Notes under the pieces: generated by a model
Told to the model about the DNA's origin: nothing
The model's input: the letters and a program-made list of their open reading frames with translations, nothing else
The model's database searches: none
Translations under genes and position numbers: made by a program
DNA from: Leptobrachium leishanense
Lineage: Eukaryota > Chordata > Amphibia > Anura > Megophryidae
Assembly: GCA_009667805.1 (NCBI GenBank)
Contig: CM019070.1
Location: forward strand, 54,272,451-54,336,450
DNA: 64,000 bases
Reading direction: 5' to 3'
Part shown: positions 21,471 to 33,682 of the stretch, piece after piece
How the letters are laid out: each line of letters opens with the position of its first letter
Position numbering within the stretch: position 1 is the stretch's first letter

Positions 21471-21599
21471 TTTCTTTCTTGGCATTTTCCACTTCCACCT
21501 CAGGAGGCACTCAGAGCTAACCAATCAGTGTGTATTCCTAGGAATACATAAAAAAATGCAATGAGTATGTGTGGCTGAGTTGCTGTACCTCCCTCCTGC

Positions 21600-22015
21600 A
21601 CTATGAGCTGAGGGGAGGGCGGGGCTGAGCGCCATTCCAAACTGTAACTGTTTCACCCCCAGCTACTGCAGACACAGGGAAGGAAAGCAATCCATACACA
21701 CAGGGAGAAAAAGAGACAGCAGAGAGGGACAGCAAAAAAAAGCACAGAGAGACACTGCAAGAAAAGGTAAAGAGAGAAAAACAGCAAGATAAAGCAGAGA
21801 AAGCACTAGAAAAGGGGCAGTGAGAGAGAGCGCGCACAAGAGACAGCCATCACAAGAAATAGTGTGAGAGTGAGGGACTGTGTGAGGGAGTTTGACTGAG
21901 ACAGCGAGTATGTAAACCATGAAACAGCGCAAGTGAGCGTGTCAGTGGGTGAGTGAGTCAGTGTGTGAGAGAGCGTGAGTGTGTGAGCGAGTCAGTAGGT
22001 GAGTGTGTCTTGCTT
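21600..22015. repeat. Purine-rich low-complexity region
   Basis: The top strand is dominated by GAGA, ACAG and GTGAGTGAGTCAGTGTG-type words, with a degenerate GTGAGTGA repeat at about 21930-22010. Minus-strand open frames rich in Leu, Ser and Phe come from this composition. Confidence 0.6.
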
Positions 22016-22480
22016 TCACAGTTGCAGAGATACTAATATTCAGTTCCTCAGTTTCCCCAGTCTGAGGTCCTGAGCGTGCACAGGGTTTCACGTGCACAGC
22101 TTGTGCTAGTTCATGTGAAGCTTTGATGGGCGGGGAGGAGGCGGGGAATATACAGGAAGTGGGAGCTGAAGAAACACCCCTAGCTGAGGGACGTGGTCAG
22201 AGAAGCAAGAAAATTAAATTTTTTTACAAATTTCTAAAACTTTTATTGATTTATTCTAGCTTGTTTATAGGTATAAACGTGTTAAAATGTCAATTTAAAA
22301 AAAAAAATTCTAGACATGCATATCCCTCTACGCAATATTCAGGCTCCTTGCCTTGACTGACTGGCTAAATATTATTGCAGGATGTTATCTGTTTGTTGTA
22401 ATAAAGTCAGATTGGCATATTTTGGAGAAGTCTCGTGATGAAGGCTAGTCTCACCACACATGTATCGCTATTTAACCATT
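22016..22480. other. Unassigned sequence upstream of the LINE
   Basis: No gene was seen. The pre-insertion target for the LINE lies at its end (22481-22496). Confidence 0.4.
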
Positions 22481-22592
22481 AAAAAAGACACATAGGGGGC
22501 GTGGCCTGGACGGCAACTAAGATGGACGCTTGAGAGTGCAGCTCTGTACCTCCACCGCGCCTATCATTCGCTTTCTGCAGTGTTGAGACACC

Positions 22593-23491
22593 ATGGGTCG
22601 CAGCAAAAAGTTAACCGAGGACCCCAGCTCATCAGGGACCCCGAGTAAGACTCTCGTGGGACCTTTGGACATCTTTCTCCGCTCATCGGCTACACCCGCG
22701 CCGGACTCACGGCCTGCACGTGGACCCGAGGCGCCAAAATTGAACACGGAATCAACCATGGCGGACCGCGTAATGGAGCTTATAGAGGGACTACCAACCC
22801 GCGATTATGTACAGGACCTGCTGGATGCAGTAAGGGAGACACTCAACCAAGACCTGGCCACGATGCGCGAAAATATGGGCGCACTGGAGGAAAGAGTGAC
22901 AGCTCTGGAGGCAGCACCGGCCCAAGACGCCGATCAGAATGCCCCTACCTTAGCTCCGAGAGACCTTCAGAATACTTCTGTGGTCACGGAGGTATGGCAC
23001 AGGCTGGATGACCTGGAAAATTGGTCCCGCCGCAACAACATCCGTGTGCGGGCATCAGGGAAATGGTCATGGACTTAGATGTATGCCTGGCGTACGTTTT
23101 TAACTACATCCTGGAGGAGCGTGCGGTTCACCCCTCAAGCTTTGACAGAGCGCACAGGGCCTTAAGGCCCCGACCGAGTGACACTGCACCACTGCGCGAT
23201 GTGATCTGCCGCGTGGCGGATTATAGACTTAAACAGGCGGTTATGTCCGCAGCGCGGCGCCAACGTATATGGGAGGTAGGAGGCGACCGATTAGAGATCT
23301 ACCCGGACCTAGCCCAATCTACTCTGCAAGCACGCAGGGCCCTGCGTCCACTGACATCATTATTGAGCTCCCGCTCGGTGCCGTACCGCTGGTCTTTCCC
23401 GTTCGCTTTGGTGGCTTCTAACGAAAACGGATTTTGGACTTTCTCTACTCTCCATGAACACCACGTAATCTTGGACTCCTCTGAAAGATGA
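22593..23491 (+). pseudogene. L1 ORF1 protein, one frameshift
   Basis: ORF1p is the RNA-binding chaperone that coats LINE RNA. The ATG at 22593 (MGRSKKLTED) opens a Pro/Ser-rich N-terminus. A heptad-like coiled coil follows (about residues 55-120, MRENMGALEERVTALEAAPA), then the RRM start DDLENWSRRNNIRVRA. Near 23050-23075 the frame shifts. The rest of the RRM and the C-terminal domain (LEERAVHPSSFDRAHRALRP, then YPDLAQSTLQARRALRPLTS) continue in another frame to the stop at 23489-23491. The length of about 300 codons is typical. The Asp-Arg-Ala-His RNA-contact motif is preserved beyond the break. Confidence 0.82.
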
Positions 23492-24580
23492 CCCTCTCTC
23501 CGCCGGCCGAGACCACATGGCGGCTTTCAGAGATTAAGCGGCGGGAGGTATGATTTCATGGTGAGGGGGTGGGGCGGAAGGCAGGGTGGGCGGGATGGGT
23601 TTACTACTGGACAGCGCACCCGGAAGCGGCAGGCACTGTTGCACCTTGTACGTGCGCGGGACGCCTGATGCATGGACAGTGACTGGGCTGGGAAGGGGAG
23701 AATGCTGAGACTAGCGGGCTCGCAGACTGCTTGTTCGCACATGTGGGAATAGGTGGGAAGGGGAAGAGGGGGGATAAATTCATTGCCTCACGATACCGTA
23801 CCACAGACCACATGTAGGGGGCGGAGGGGGGGCAGGGGGGGAGGGACGAAGTTGTGAGGGTCGGGGGATTTATTAGTTTTTTGCCGTTGTTTGATACACC
23901 TTACGACTCGGGGCAGGGGGTTGATATGTTGGGGTTTGGGATACTGACTTGTTAAAAGGATAATTATAGGTTATGTTTTTTGGGTTAAGCTGGGGGGGGA
24001 TGTATTTTGTCTGGTACTCTACTGAGAGCCGTTTACTTCAGCAGATGCCTTCTTTGGATATAACTGGGGGGTTTTAATCCCCGGGGATATCATTGGTAAC
24101 ATCCGAGGTGACATCCGTGCTCCTCTACAATGCTTGTTGCGACTCCTACTGGAACATGTCTCAGAACAATGTAATACTGCGCGGTGGGGTGCTATTGATG
24201 GTTTTCTCACACTGTTTCCTGTTTTTTACTATATTTCACACTTCTAGTTTCTCTTCTTTCTCTTATTATTGTTATTGCCGTCCGACGCTGTCTGAGGATA
24301 CTTCTTAGATAGCACCACCCCCCCATAGGTGGACGTCTTTATCTCTGGGGTGTTGAATTGGGCCTGGCCGGACACTTCCTCCACGTGACGTCGAGTACCT
24401 ACCAACCTTTTCTTCTTTCTTCTGTCCGCTACTCTCTCTCACTTCTCTCCACTGTTCTAGACCCGCCCTTGCGGTACTTCATTTCCCCCCTTTTTTTTTT
24501 TAATATAATTATCCCCCTCCCTCTCTCCCCTCCTACTCCCTCCCTACCCTCCTCCTCCTCCTCGGAATGTTGGACCACGC
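23492..24580 (+). other. L1 inter-ORF spacer with G-rich and pyrimidine-rich tracts
   Basis: This is about 1.1 kb between ORF1 and ORF2 with no coding signal. Dense G runs at about 23815-23870 could form G-quadruplexes in RNA. A C/T-only tract (about 24485-24565) sits just upstream of the ORF2 start. Such a long spacer is unlike mammalian L1. Confidence 0.6.
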
Positions 24581-27500
24581 ATGTGCTTGACCGGGGGGGC
24601 CGTGCTGCCTGGCGGAATTCCCGGGATGGCTACAGTGGGGGTAGAGCCCTCTGCCTGTTTCAGACCGCGGGATCTTACCCTGGTAACCTATAACGTGAAG
24701 GGTCTTAATACACCGGAAAAGAGATCCCGGCTTTTAAGGGATATGTTTCTGATGCGCGCTTCTATTGTTATGCTACAGGAGACACACTTCCGTGAGGGTG
24801 CGGCACCGTTATTGCGGGACCACAAATTCCCGGTGGGCTATTTTAGTAACTATGTGGGAGGTAAATCTAGAGGAGTCGCCATTTTGTTCGCCAGCGACGT
24901 CCCATTTGTTCTCCGGGATAGTTGCACAGATGACCAGGGCAGATATATATTCGTGAAGGGAACGATTGCTGAGGTAGTTTACACCTTTGCTACGATTTAC
25001 ATCACCAATGTCGCGCAGTCGGTCTGCCTTGCCCGTATCATGTCAAAACTGAGGCGCTTCCAAGAGGGCATTCTTATTATGGCTGGAGACATGAATGCTG
25101 CTCTCCACCCCCCTGTGGACACCTCAGGTGGTACGTCGGCCCTACCACCGCATGTACTGCGTGCTCTGAGACGTTCTTTACAGGACATGCGCCTTGTAGA
25201 CGCCTGGCGAGCCTTTCACCTGGGGGAGCGTGACTTCACCTTTTACTCGAATCCCCATCGGGTTTCCTCGTGTCTGGACTATATTTTCTTGGAACAGTAC
25301 CGACTAGACCTTGTGGTGGAGGCAACCATACACCCCACCACGTGGTCGGACCATGCACCGGTCTCTGTACGCCTGACTTCACCACTATTTCGCCCTCGAG
25401 AACGAATATGGCGACTTAATGTTTAGCTGTTGTCGGACCGGGAGATAACGGCCGGAACACGTGATGTATTAACCAGTTATTTTGATGAAAACTCGTCCTC
25501 GGATGTAGAGAGACCCGTGACTTGGGAAGCCCATAAGGCGGTAATCAGGGGCTATTTTGTGAGTAAGGGCACGGCATTGAAGAAGGCTAGAAAGGGGCAG
25601 AGACTTGACCTATTGGCTGAAATTTGCACATTGTAATTGCGCAGGAACGGGGACACTGATACTGAGACTCAAAGCCAACTACTATCGGCGTGCCGTGCCC
25701 TGAGCGACCTGCTTTTCTTGGACCTCAAACAGGCAGCAGCTCGCACTAAATGCTTTTTTGCCCTAAATGAAAACAGACCGGGAAAATTGCTCGCCCGAAT
25801 GTTACGTAAACAACGGCAACTGGCCTATATCCCGAAGATACGCACCTCCGCGGGGGACATTACGCTTAGACCGGAGGAGATATCGGCAGACTTCAGGGAC
25901 TATTATATATCCCTCTATAACCTACCTGACGCTAATTCACCGTTGCCGGGGGTGATAGAGGACTATCTTGCTGCTAACCTTCATGTTCGCCTTCGGGACA
26001 CGGAAGCAGAACAATTGAATGAGCCAATCACAGCCGGAGAAATCGCTACAGCTTTAAAGCTCGCAAAAAATGGGAAAAGCCCAGGCTCAGATGGACTCCC
26101 AGTAGAGTTCTACAAGGAATTACGTGATCTCCTCATACCTCACATGGTGTCGACCTTTAACGTTGTCACAGCTGAGACACCTTTCCATCCTCACACCTTG
26201 TTTGCGACAATTACAGTCCTACCCAAACCGGGGAAGGATCCCTCAGAATGTTCTAGTTACAGACCTATCTCACTACTAAATAGTGATATTAAAATCCTGG
26301 CCCGTATCTTGGCCCTATCGGCTTAAACGGTTCCTTCCCGGCCTGGTCCATCCGGACCAGGAAGGGTTCATTCCAGGCAGGGAAGCGAGGGATGGTACGC
26401 AAAGAGCGATTAATGCAGTATCGGCAGCCCGACGTTCTGGACAACATCTTCTCCTGCTCTCCACGGACGCGGAGAAGGCGTTCGACAGAGTCCTTTGGCC
26501 CTTTCTTTTCCAGACGCTAAGGACTCTGGGACTGGGCCCAGGTTTTTTAGCTTGGGTCCAGGCACTATACACTCTGCCCACAGCCAGAATTAAAGTTAAT
26601 GGTGCTCTCTCCGCTAGCTTCCCGATATCCAACGGCACACGCCAGGGTTGCCCCCTCTCCCCATTACTCTTCGCTCTATCCCTGGAGCTGTTCCTTGAGG
26701 CGGTGCGGCGTAACACCGCGATTCCAGGTATGAAAGGGGCCCACCATGACCACAAAGTTACGGCATACGCGGATGATTTATTATTTTTCCTCACGGACGT
26801 TCGCCAATCACTACCGGCGGTATTGGGCACGTTCGAATTTTATTGCAAATTGGCGGGCCTCAAAATTGACATGACCAAATCGGAGCTTTTGAACGTTTCG
26901 GTGCCGGACAGGGAGGCCGCGAGACTGCGGGACACATTCCCCTTCCACTGGTGTGACACCAAGATGAGGTATCTCGGGATTTGGCATATTCCGACCCTGC
27001 AGGAACGTCTTTGCGCTCAACTTCCTTCCCCTCCTGGGGACAATCCGTGACGACCTGATATTATGGAACAACAAATTCCTCTCCTGGATGAGAAGGGTGG
27101 CAGTGTTCAAAATGAGCGTGCTTCCTCGCGTTCTCTATCTTCTACAAACTGTCCCAGTTGCACTACCGGGGTCATTCTTTAAATCATTCCGGTCCGAAAT
27201 GATTAAATTTGTGTGGGCAGGACGAAGACCTCGATTGCGCCTGTCGGTCTTATATAGACCAAAGGAGGCAGGCGGCTTGGCGCTACCAGACTTACTCACA
27301 TACTATCGGGTGGCACAGCTCAATCGGTTGGTTGATTGGTCCTCTACAGATGGTAGGAGAGGGTGGCTGGACATGGAAGGAGCAGACCTGACGGTACCTC
27401 TGTGGACGGTACCATGGCTGCCACATCGAGCAATCCCGACTGCGGTACGTACTCACCCCTTAGTGGGTAACACCCTACGCCTATGGGACCGCTTAAAATT

Positions 27501-28485
27501 CTCCCATGCACTTTCATCTAGCCCCTCACCTCTACTACCACTGACATCTAATCCATTTTTTTCCCCTGGGGTTCGCCCCACGCTACGCCGTCACCTTGTA
27601 GAGGGAGCCAGACTCCTCGCCCTGCACGTGGCCCACATCCCTACGCCAGAGGCTCTCACATCACGTAACAACCTCCCACCATTGTCCTTTATGGATAGGT
27701 TTAACTTTCGGCAAATCCGTCATTATCTTGGTTCCCTCCCGGAAGGACACAAACTGACACGCACGCTCTCTCCCTTTGAACGATTCTGTTCTCTTGGACT
27801 AGCCTTGTCTCATGGCATTTCCACCCTATATTCTCTCCTTCAATTGAGAGACTCGGAACCCCCCCTTTTTATGGGCGTCTGGGAGGCTGAATTAAACTTG
27901 ACGATTTCAGATGTGGAATGGAAAACGACACTGTTCCTGACACACCACGGCACGCGGGCAGTGAGATACCATGAGACGTCCTATAAAATCCTGACCCGTT
28001 GGTATTACACACCGCTCCGCCGGTTCCAATTTACGGGTATTTCGGACCCCAAATGTTGGCGCTGTGGGAAGGCACTTGGCTCCTACCTCCACATATGGTG
28101 GTACTGCTCTCTGCTCCAACCCTACTGGTTATGGGTAGGGGAGGTGATCAAAGAGGTGACTGATATCTCGTTGGAGCACGCCCCTCGGACTTTCCTTCTT
28201 TTGCTCACGGGTCAACCGACGGCCTCCTTCAAGAAATCGGTGGCTTTCCGTCTATTGCTGGCGGCCCGTCACCTGATATCGAGGCACTGGAGATGCCAAT
28301 CAGTACCTTCGCTCCGGGAATGGATCTCTCAGGTGGATGAGATATTCCGAGTAGAAGAACGGATAGCCGCACGAGAGGACTCCACCCCGGAATTTTACCA
28401 AAACTGGTACTACTGGCTGGAGTTTGTCTCCTCTACATCACTTCGTCGCCGACTGGAACGTGAACTGACACAGACACCACCATAG
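24581..28485 (+). pseudogene. L1 ORF2 endonuclease-reverse transcriptase, broken
   Basis: ORF2p nicks target DNA and primes reverse transcription of LINE RNA. The endonuclease domain is complete by motif: TYNVKGLN, VMLQETHF, MAGDMNA, SCLDYIF and WSDHAPV (to about 25400). The reverse transcriptase shows GKSPGSDGLPVEFYKEL, SYRPISLLN, DAEKAFDRV, NGTRQGCPLSPLLFA and the catalytic AYADDLLFF (about 26762-26790). A C-terminal cysteine/histidine motif (CWRCGK, then LHIWWYC) lies near 28053-28110. Four lesions break it: stops at 25424-25426 (TAG) and 25634-25636 (TAA), and frameshifts near 26310-26325 and 27010. The total length of ~1300 codons is normal for the family. ATGs at 24581 and 24626 are both possible starts. 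Confidence 0.88.
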
Positions 28486-29177
28486 CATGGTGGACTGAAG
28501 ACGATCTGAGTGCAGAAGGCCTCGATGTGGACTGCTCCCGACACCGGATAACCCCCGTGGACGGCTGACTCCGCTGGAGGGGGGCCTCTTGCGATTACAA
28601 TAGGGCAGGTGGAATGTATCCCGATGGCGCTGCGAGGGGAGAGGATGCCTCGTTCCCCCCGCGGTGGGCGATGGTGGGACGGTTCTGCGATTGGTGCACC
28701 GGACCGGACCGGGTGGCACTGGACGTGGTTTCTCACTCCATCCCTACTTATACTCACCCACCCCGTCCCTCCTTCCCCCCCTTTTTTTTTCCCCCTTCCC
28801 TCTTTCTCCCCCTTCCTCCCTCTTCTCTCTCTCTTTTCTCCCCCTTCTTTTTCCTTCTTCTCTGAACCTCTACCTTTACATTACCTATCTTTCGCCTTTT
28901 CTCTACCGCCTCTGTCACATGACTGATCCTGGGTTGCCCTATGTGGCTCCTTCTGTAAATTATATCTGACGCTCACAACTGCTCAGTATAACAGAAGATA
29001 ATATGCCCTATCTTATCGACAAGTTTGAGACTCACGTGCTCTGATGTCGCTACCTGGCATTCATTATCATACGCTTGCACTGTAACTTGGATGAACCACC
29101 GTACTTGCCATTGTTATGCATTGCTTATTCATGTATTTCCATGTATGAAACTTTTCTCAGTAAAAATTTCGAATACA
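28486..29177 (+). other. L1 3' UTR with pyrimidine tract
   Basis: This is non-coding sequence after ORF2. A nearly pure C/T tract spans about 28765-28865. The element ends in TTTCTCAGTAAAAATTTCG and a short A run, not a long poly-A tail. Confidence 0.65.
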
Positions 29178-29359
29178 AAAAAAGACACATAGGTCAAATA
29201 AATCTCATTTTCCGATCTGTCTGCTTCTTCTCTAGCTGAAAGTACAGAATGCACTAATTTTATAGTTTTACTTTGAAACAACTGCTTGTTCATTTTTATA
29301 TCGTCACCAGGGGTGGACTGACCATTAGGGCAATAGGGTACTGCCCCATGAGGGCCCCC

Positions 29360-29816
29360 CTAAGGCTGGGGTCAGACGAGCGCAGTTATCACGTCCGTGT
29401 TGCCGCACATTTGTACTTCCGTGGCAGCATAGCATTCTGACCAATGGAGCCCCACACACGACGTACGTCCGCACAGAAGTGCGGATGCATGGCGGATGCG
29501 GCAAACGGACGCAGGTTAGGCAAGAACGTAATACTGCTAGAACGGACGTGCAGAGTGCGCCACGTCTGCAACGTCCGTGTAGCTTTGTGTGTGAGTGATG
29601 GAACGTAGTCAGACGGGCTGCATTTATACGTCCAGCATTTTTGACGGACAGAATGTTTTTTCATTGTAATTTATTTTCCCTGCTACATCAGTCAAAAAAT
29701 ACGTCAGTGAAAAAAACGGACTGTGTGGCCACTACCTGGTCGTCAGTCAGAAAGTACGTCAGTACTGCACGGACGCACAGTCTGTACAAAATGCGCTCAT
29801 CTGACCCTAGCCCAAG
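29360..29816 (+). mobile_element. MITE-B copy 3
   Basis: It starts CTAAGGCTGGGGTCAGACGA and ends GCGCTCATCTGACCCTAG, the same inverted ends as 15233-15662 and 16603-17046. The interior is CG-rich. It is nested in a hAT element. Confidence 0.65.
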
Positions 29817-29904
29817 ACTTAGATAAGCCTGGTCTTCAGCGGGGTCCTGCACCACCACAGATAAAAATTATGAGGAAATACTGTAGTATCAACAGCCAGC
29901 TATA

Positions 29905-30738
29905 CAGGGTTATCCAAAGAGATCCGAATTGCTTGAGAAAGGTAACCGAACGCTGAAAATCAGTGTTCGGTTACCTTTCCTGACCATTCGGCTATCCAGA
30001 GAGCAGGCAATTCGCCAAATCCTGGCGAATTGCCTGAACATACGGTGCCTGTTCGGTGCCTGTTCGAGGGCAGTGAAATCCCCATAAAAAAGCACTGCTT
30101 CGGCTATTCAGAGAACACAAACCAGCAGTGAAAGGTTCCCCTAATGCCCTGCCATTCGGTGGTTTAATTCGGCAAGTTAATTCAGGAGAATCCCATAGAC
30201 TTCAATGTTAAAAATATTCCCGTTTTAATTCAATATCTAATAAACCGTTCATTATAAAATTCTGCAGCAAAAAGTCTCTTTATTTATAGATTTTTTAGGA
30301 TACTGTAAGCATTTTTCTGATTTTTTGTAACAGCCCTCTTTATTATCATTCCCTGGACCTCCTGTGAAAATTTCAGACATTTTCGCTCAGTAGTTTCTTT
30401 GCAAACAGCGTTTCATTTTCCCAGATTCATACAAATGGTTTTGCTAATTTATTCTCCTCTACGTCACAGCTGCTTCGGCTCTGTGTGATTCGGCTCCTGT
30501 TCGGCTCCTGTTCGGCTTTTTCAAAGGTTAATCCAGATGTTTTTGCTTGTTTTCAGCGTGCATTCGGTTAGTTTTCGTCAGGTTTGCGGCAGCTTTTCCC
30601 TGCAATTCGGGGACCTTGTGGTGCTTGCTGAATACACCGCAGGGTCACCGAAATGCAATTGGCAAAAGGAACCGAATTGAAGAGAACGAAAAGTCACCGA
30701 ACGTGCGGTGACTTTTCGAATCTCTTTGGATAACCCTG
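29905..30738 (+). mobile_element. R1 DNA transposon copy
   Basis: Perfect ends CAGGGTTATCCAAAGAGAT and ATCTCTTTGGATAACCCTG are flanked on both sides by ATA (29902-29904 and 30739-30741), a probable 3-bp target duplication. Subterminal hairpins (GGTAACCGAA..TTCGGTTACC near 29940-29975; CAATTCGCC..GGCGAATTG near 30007-30034; GTCACCGAACGTGCGGTGAC near 30694-30714) match the other copies. It lacks a poly-A/T segment found in 48766-49675 and 53046-53949. Confidence 0.75.
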
Positions 30739-30894
30739 ATAGTCTGGAGAAACAGATGCTGGAATACAACAATGTACATATGGGAAGTGCTTGTATGTGG
30801 ATGTGGCTTGCATGTGGGTTGGCACAGTGAGGGGCCCCATAATTTCATATTGTGCTTGGGCCCTAAAACTTGTCAGTCAGCCCCTGAAAGTCAC

Positions 30895-33482
30895 CTTCTA
30901 AAGATATCACCAACCAGAATCAGACCTTTGTTTCTGCAAACGAATTTATTAGTCAAAATATATTTTTTATGATTTTTCATTTCCACTGACAAATATATAT
31001 GCTTAAAAAAAGACATTAGTAATTTGTAAAGAAAACACCATTTCAGAAGTTATGCTATTTAATCCGTAAACATGCCATCCGGGAATGAAAAAAAGGTGAC
31101 TCGCTTTCAGAAGGACAAGGTCAGTAACGAACGAGTATACACCCAATCAACATGTAAGAAATATGAATTTTAATTACGCTTGCTTAACGGAATAAAATAT
31201 GAATATGTCATTTTAATTACAAACATACCTGCACTATCAATAACACATGACATTTTATAAAGTCAAATTTCACCTTCATTAATGACCATGGTATGTATTT
31301 GATCCATCATTGCTTTGTTGCTGTCCAGACGTGACCTTAGCCAACCTTGAATCCCGAAAACCATATTTGTCGATCTTTCCTTTAGTGTTAAAAACTGAAA
31401 AGATTACTTTTACTTTTTTGATATATATATATTTTGTTTTTAATCCCACTACTGGGTCGTTTGTTCAATTTGCCGTCCTGTTATGCCGGTAATAAGGATT
31501 TGCGCATGCAAAATCAAGTCATTAGGAAGTCATTTTAAATTACAAATATGACCTCCTTAAAAGACCCGCTAAGAATATTGGTGACATTTAGCTAATACAC
31601 AATGGGCTCCCATTTTGGCTGTTAACTACATAATACAATTTATTGATTAGAAGTCTGAAGATGTAGCGGTAACATTAATCCAGAACTACTGTATAATTAG
31701 GTGAAGATAAACGTGTTTGTTTTTCTGAGTTTACCCTCTTTAGTACATTGGGAGTGTTTAACGGGAAATATATTGACTGCCAGAATTCCCCCAAGGATTT
31801 TTTTTTCCAGTTTCCGAAGGATGGAGGGTAAATATTTGCCAGTGCAGGCTTGCGTTCAGTTAAATATTCAGATGCTGACATTTTCCAAAAAAAACTATTT
31901 GTTCTGAAGGATAAATTACTAAAGAAGAAGTAACATTTACTACGCACATATACAGCGCGTGTTACGACGAGTTCAAAATAACAACAAAATAATTTATACA
32001 TTTTTCATTTCCCGATGCCTTAACCTTTCCTGAAAAATACTCTCGGGACATACTTGAAGAAAAGTGGTTTTTCTGCGAGAGATGTATTGCTTAGCTAAGA
32101 TAATATTTTGGTTATGCCAATAAAACGAAGAGGAAAAAAAAAACAACCTATGAACATGACAGTCTGTGTTAGTATATTACTATTGTCTCAGCAGAAATGA
32201 GGCCAAAGACATGATTAATGTACACGCCTGACACCCTCTATCAGATGAAAGGTGACCTGTTTACACTTTATATCTGTGCACTGAAAGTAGGATAACATTT
32301 TTCATAACAGCATTTAATAGTGGACATTAACTTAGCCCCCTACAATAAGTCTGACCCATAGACTGCCCTTTACATGTCTGAACTCTAATCACTTCCTCGA
32401 GATGTAATTTCATCAAATAGCAAGCACCTTTTCCAGCCACTTATTGGCCAATTAAGTCAAGTTCTCACCAAGGGGGTCCAGCTGGCTTCTCCTTTTCTTA
32501 CATGAATTGATTGAAGACGTTCTACAATCTATGAACCCAGTTTAATGATCTAAGTGATAATACTTGTAATTCTTCGCAGTCAGGGGAATTTGTTGCAGCT
32601 GTTGTCTGTAAATCCCCGTTCTGTTAGAACGAAGCAAGAGAGATGCATTAATCTATCCTATGAGTCTCCAGCGAAGGAAGATCCTCCAAATTGATGCGGA
32701 GTGACTACCGCAGATTTCCTTGACTTGCACTTGAGCAAGAACAAATTAAGTGATGCTATGTTAAACATATATTGGATCTGTGGCCTGGAGACCCGTGTGC
32801 TACAACTAAAGATATCCTGTGTTATTTCATTATTTATTCAGCACAAACGCTATAGAAGGAATCGTAATGAAGTGCCCTGGCCGCACATGGCATTCCAATT
32901 CAAGATGGTAAGAATTCAAAAGAAGAGGCGTAAGGAAGAGAAATATATTCTGGTGGATGTGAGAAGATCAAGAAGCAGGAGCTGAGAAAGGAGGCGACAT
33001 CAAATCTTTGGAACGATGGCAAACGATATATAGAAATTAATAAGAGCTCAGTGAAAACGGGGAAAGGGGGTTGGCAGTTTTTGCCAACCCATGATACATA
33101 AATGAACAGGATAATAACAAAACATTGTCAGTCATCTGCTTCTATGTGTTATAAAACAGCTCCAAGAACCTTTTATGTGTCTTATAATAAGTATAGGCTA
33201 TGCAAGATTATCGTAAGCTCCGAGACAAGTCATTAGTAGTAGGACTCAAATTGGAATAGCAATTTTTGTCAACAGAGGCACAACTGGAAAAGAGCACATG
33301 ATAGTAGGCAACCCCTCAGTAAGAGAAATTTATAATAACAAATTGGGAAATATATAACAGTATTTCCATAACTTTTCCAGCTCTAACACTAAAAATATCC
33401 CAAAAATGAAAATGATTCCTTTTACCTACAGCTGAGTTTCTTCATTGAATCGAAGAACCCTAGTTTACATGCACAAATAATC
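30895..33482. other. Long featureless AT-rich stretch
   Basis: No gene, RNA or repeat was recognised over 2.6 kb. The 94-residue frame 32701-32985 ends in a basic, Arg/Ser-rich tail but matches nothing I know and lacks supporting context. With no repeats recognised, the segment could be single-copy sequence. Confidence 0.45.
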
Positions 33483-33490
33483 TATTAGAC

Positions 33491-33674
33491 CAGTGGTCCC
33501 CAACCCTGGTCCTCAGGGCCCACTAACAGGCCAGATTTTGCAGATCACCTTGGGGAAATGCAGACTGAATCCTGCAATCACTGAGCAGCAAATCATAACA
33601 CCTGTGCTGTGCTTCAGATATCTGGCAAACCTGGCCTGTTAGTGGGCCCTGAGGGCCTGGGTTGGGGACCACTG
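33491..33674. mobile_element. hAT MITE
   Basis: A perfect 8-bp duplication TATTAGAC (33483-33490 and 33675-33682) flanks long inverted ends: CAGTGGTCCCCAACCCTGG at the left and CCTGGGTTGGGGACCACTG at the right, with pairing continuing through CCCACTAACAGGCCAG. The interior (TTTTGCAGATCACCTTGGGG) is shared, inverted, with 55342-55523. Confidence 0.85.
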
Positions 33675-33682
33675 TATTAGAC

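Larger units (their letters stand above)
22497..29177 (+). mobile_element. Full-length L1-type LINE
   Basis: The element is flanked by a perfect 16-bp direct repeat AAAAAAGACACATAGG (22481-22496 and 29178-29193), so both ends are defined. It starts GGGCGTGGCCTGG, has ORF1 (22593-23491), a ~1.1-kb spacer, ORF2 (24581-28485) and a ~0.7-kb 3' UTR ending near GAATACA with only a short A run. The coiled-coil ORF1, the apurinic-type endonuclease and the C-terminal cysteine motif place it in the L1 superfamily. Both ORFs are broken, so it is inactive. The intact target duplication suggests moderate age. Confidence 0.88.
29308..30886. mobile_element. hAT-type element with nested MITE-B and R1
   Basis: Termini are CAGGGGTGGACTGACCATTA and, read inward from the right, CAGGGGCTGACTGACAAGTT. 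Flanks ATCGTCAC (29300-29307) and AAAGTCAC (30887-30894) agree at 6 of 8 positions, consistent with a decayed hAT duplication. Most of the length is the later MITE-B (29360-29816) and R1 (29905-30738) insertions. No transposase is present. Confidence 0.65.

Noticed and set aside
24019..24693. Short open frames in the L1 inter-ORF spacer
   Set aside because: They are short, on both strands, and lie in compositionally biased non-coding sequence.
32701..32985. 94-residue open frame with an Arg/Ser-rich C-terminus
   Set aside because: No family match by eye and no splice or promoter context. It is not supportable as a gene.
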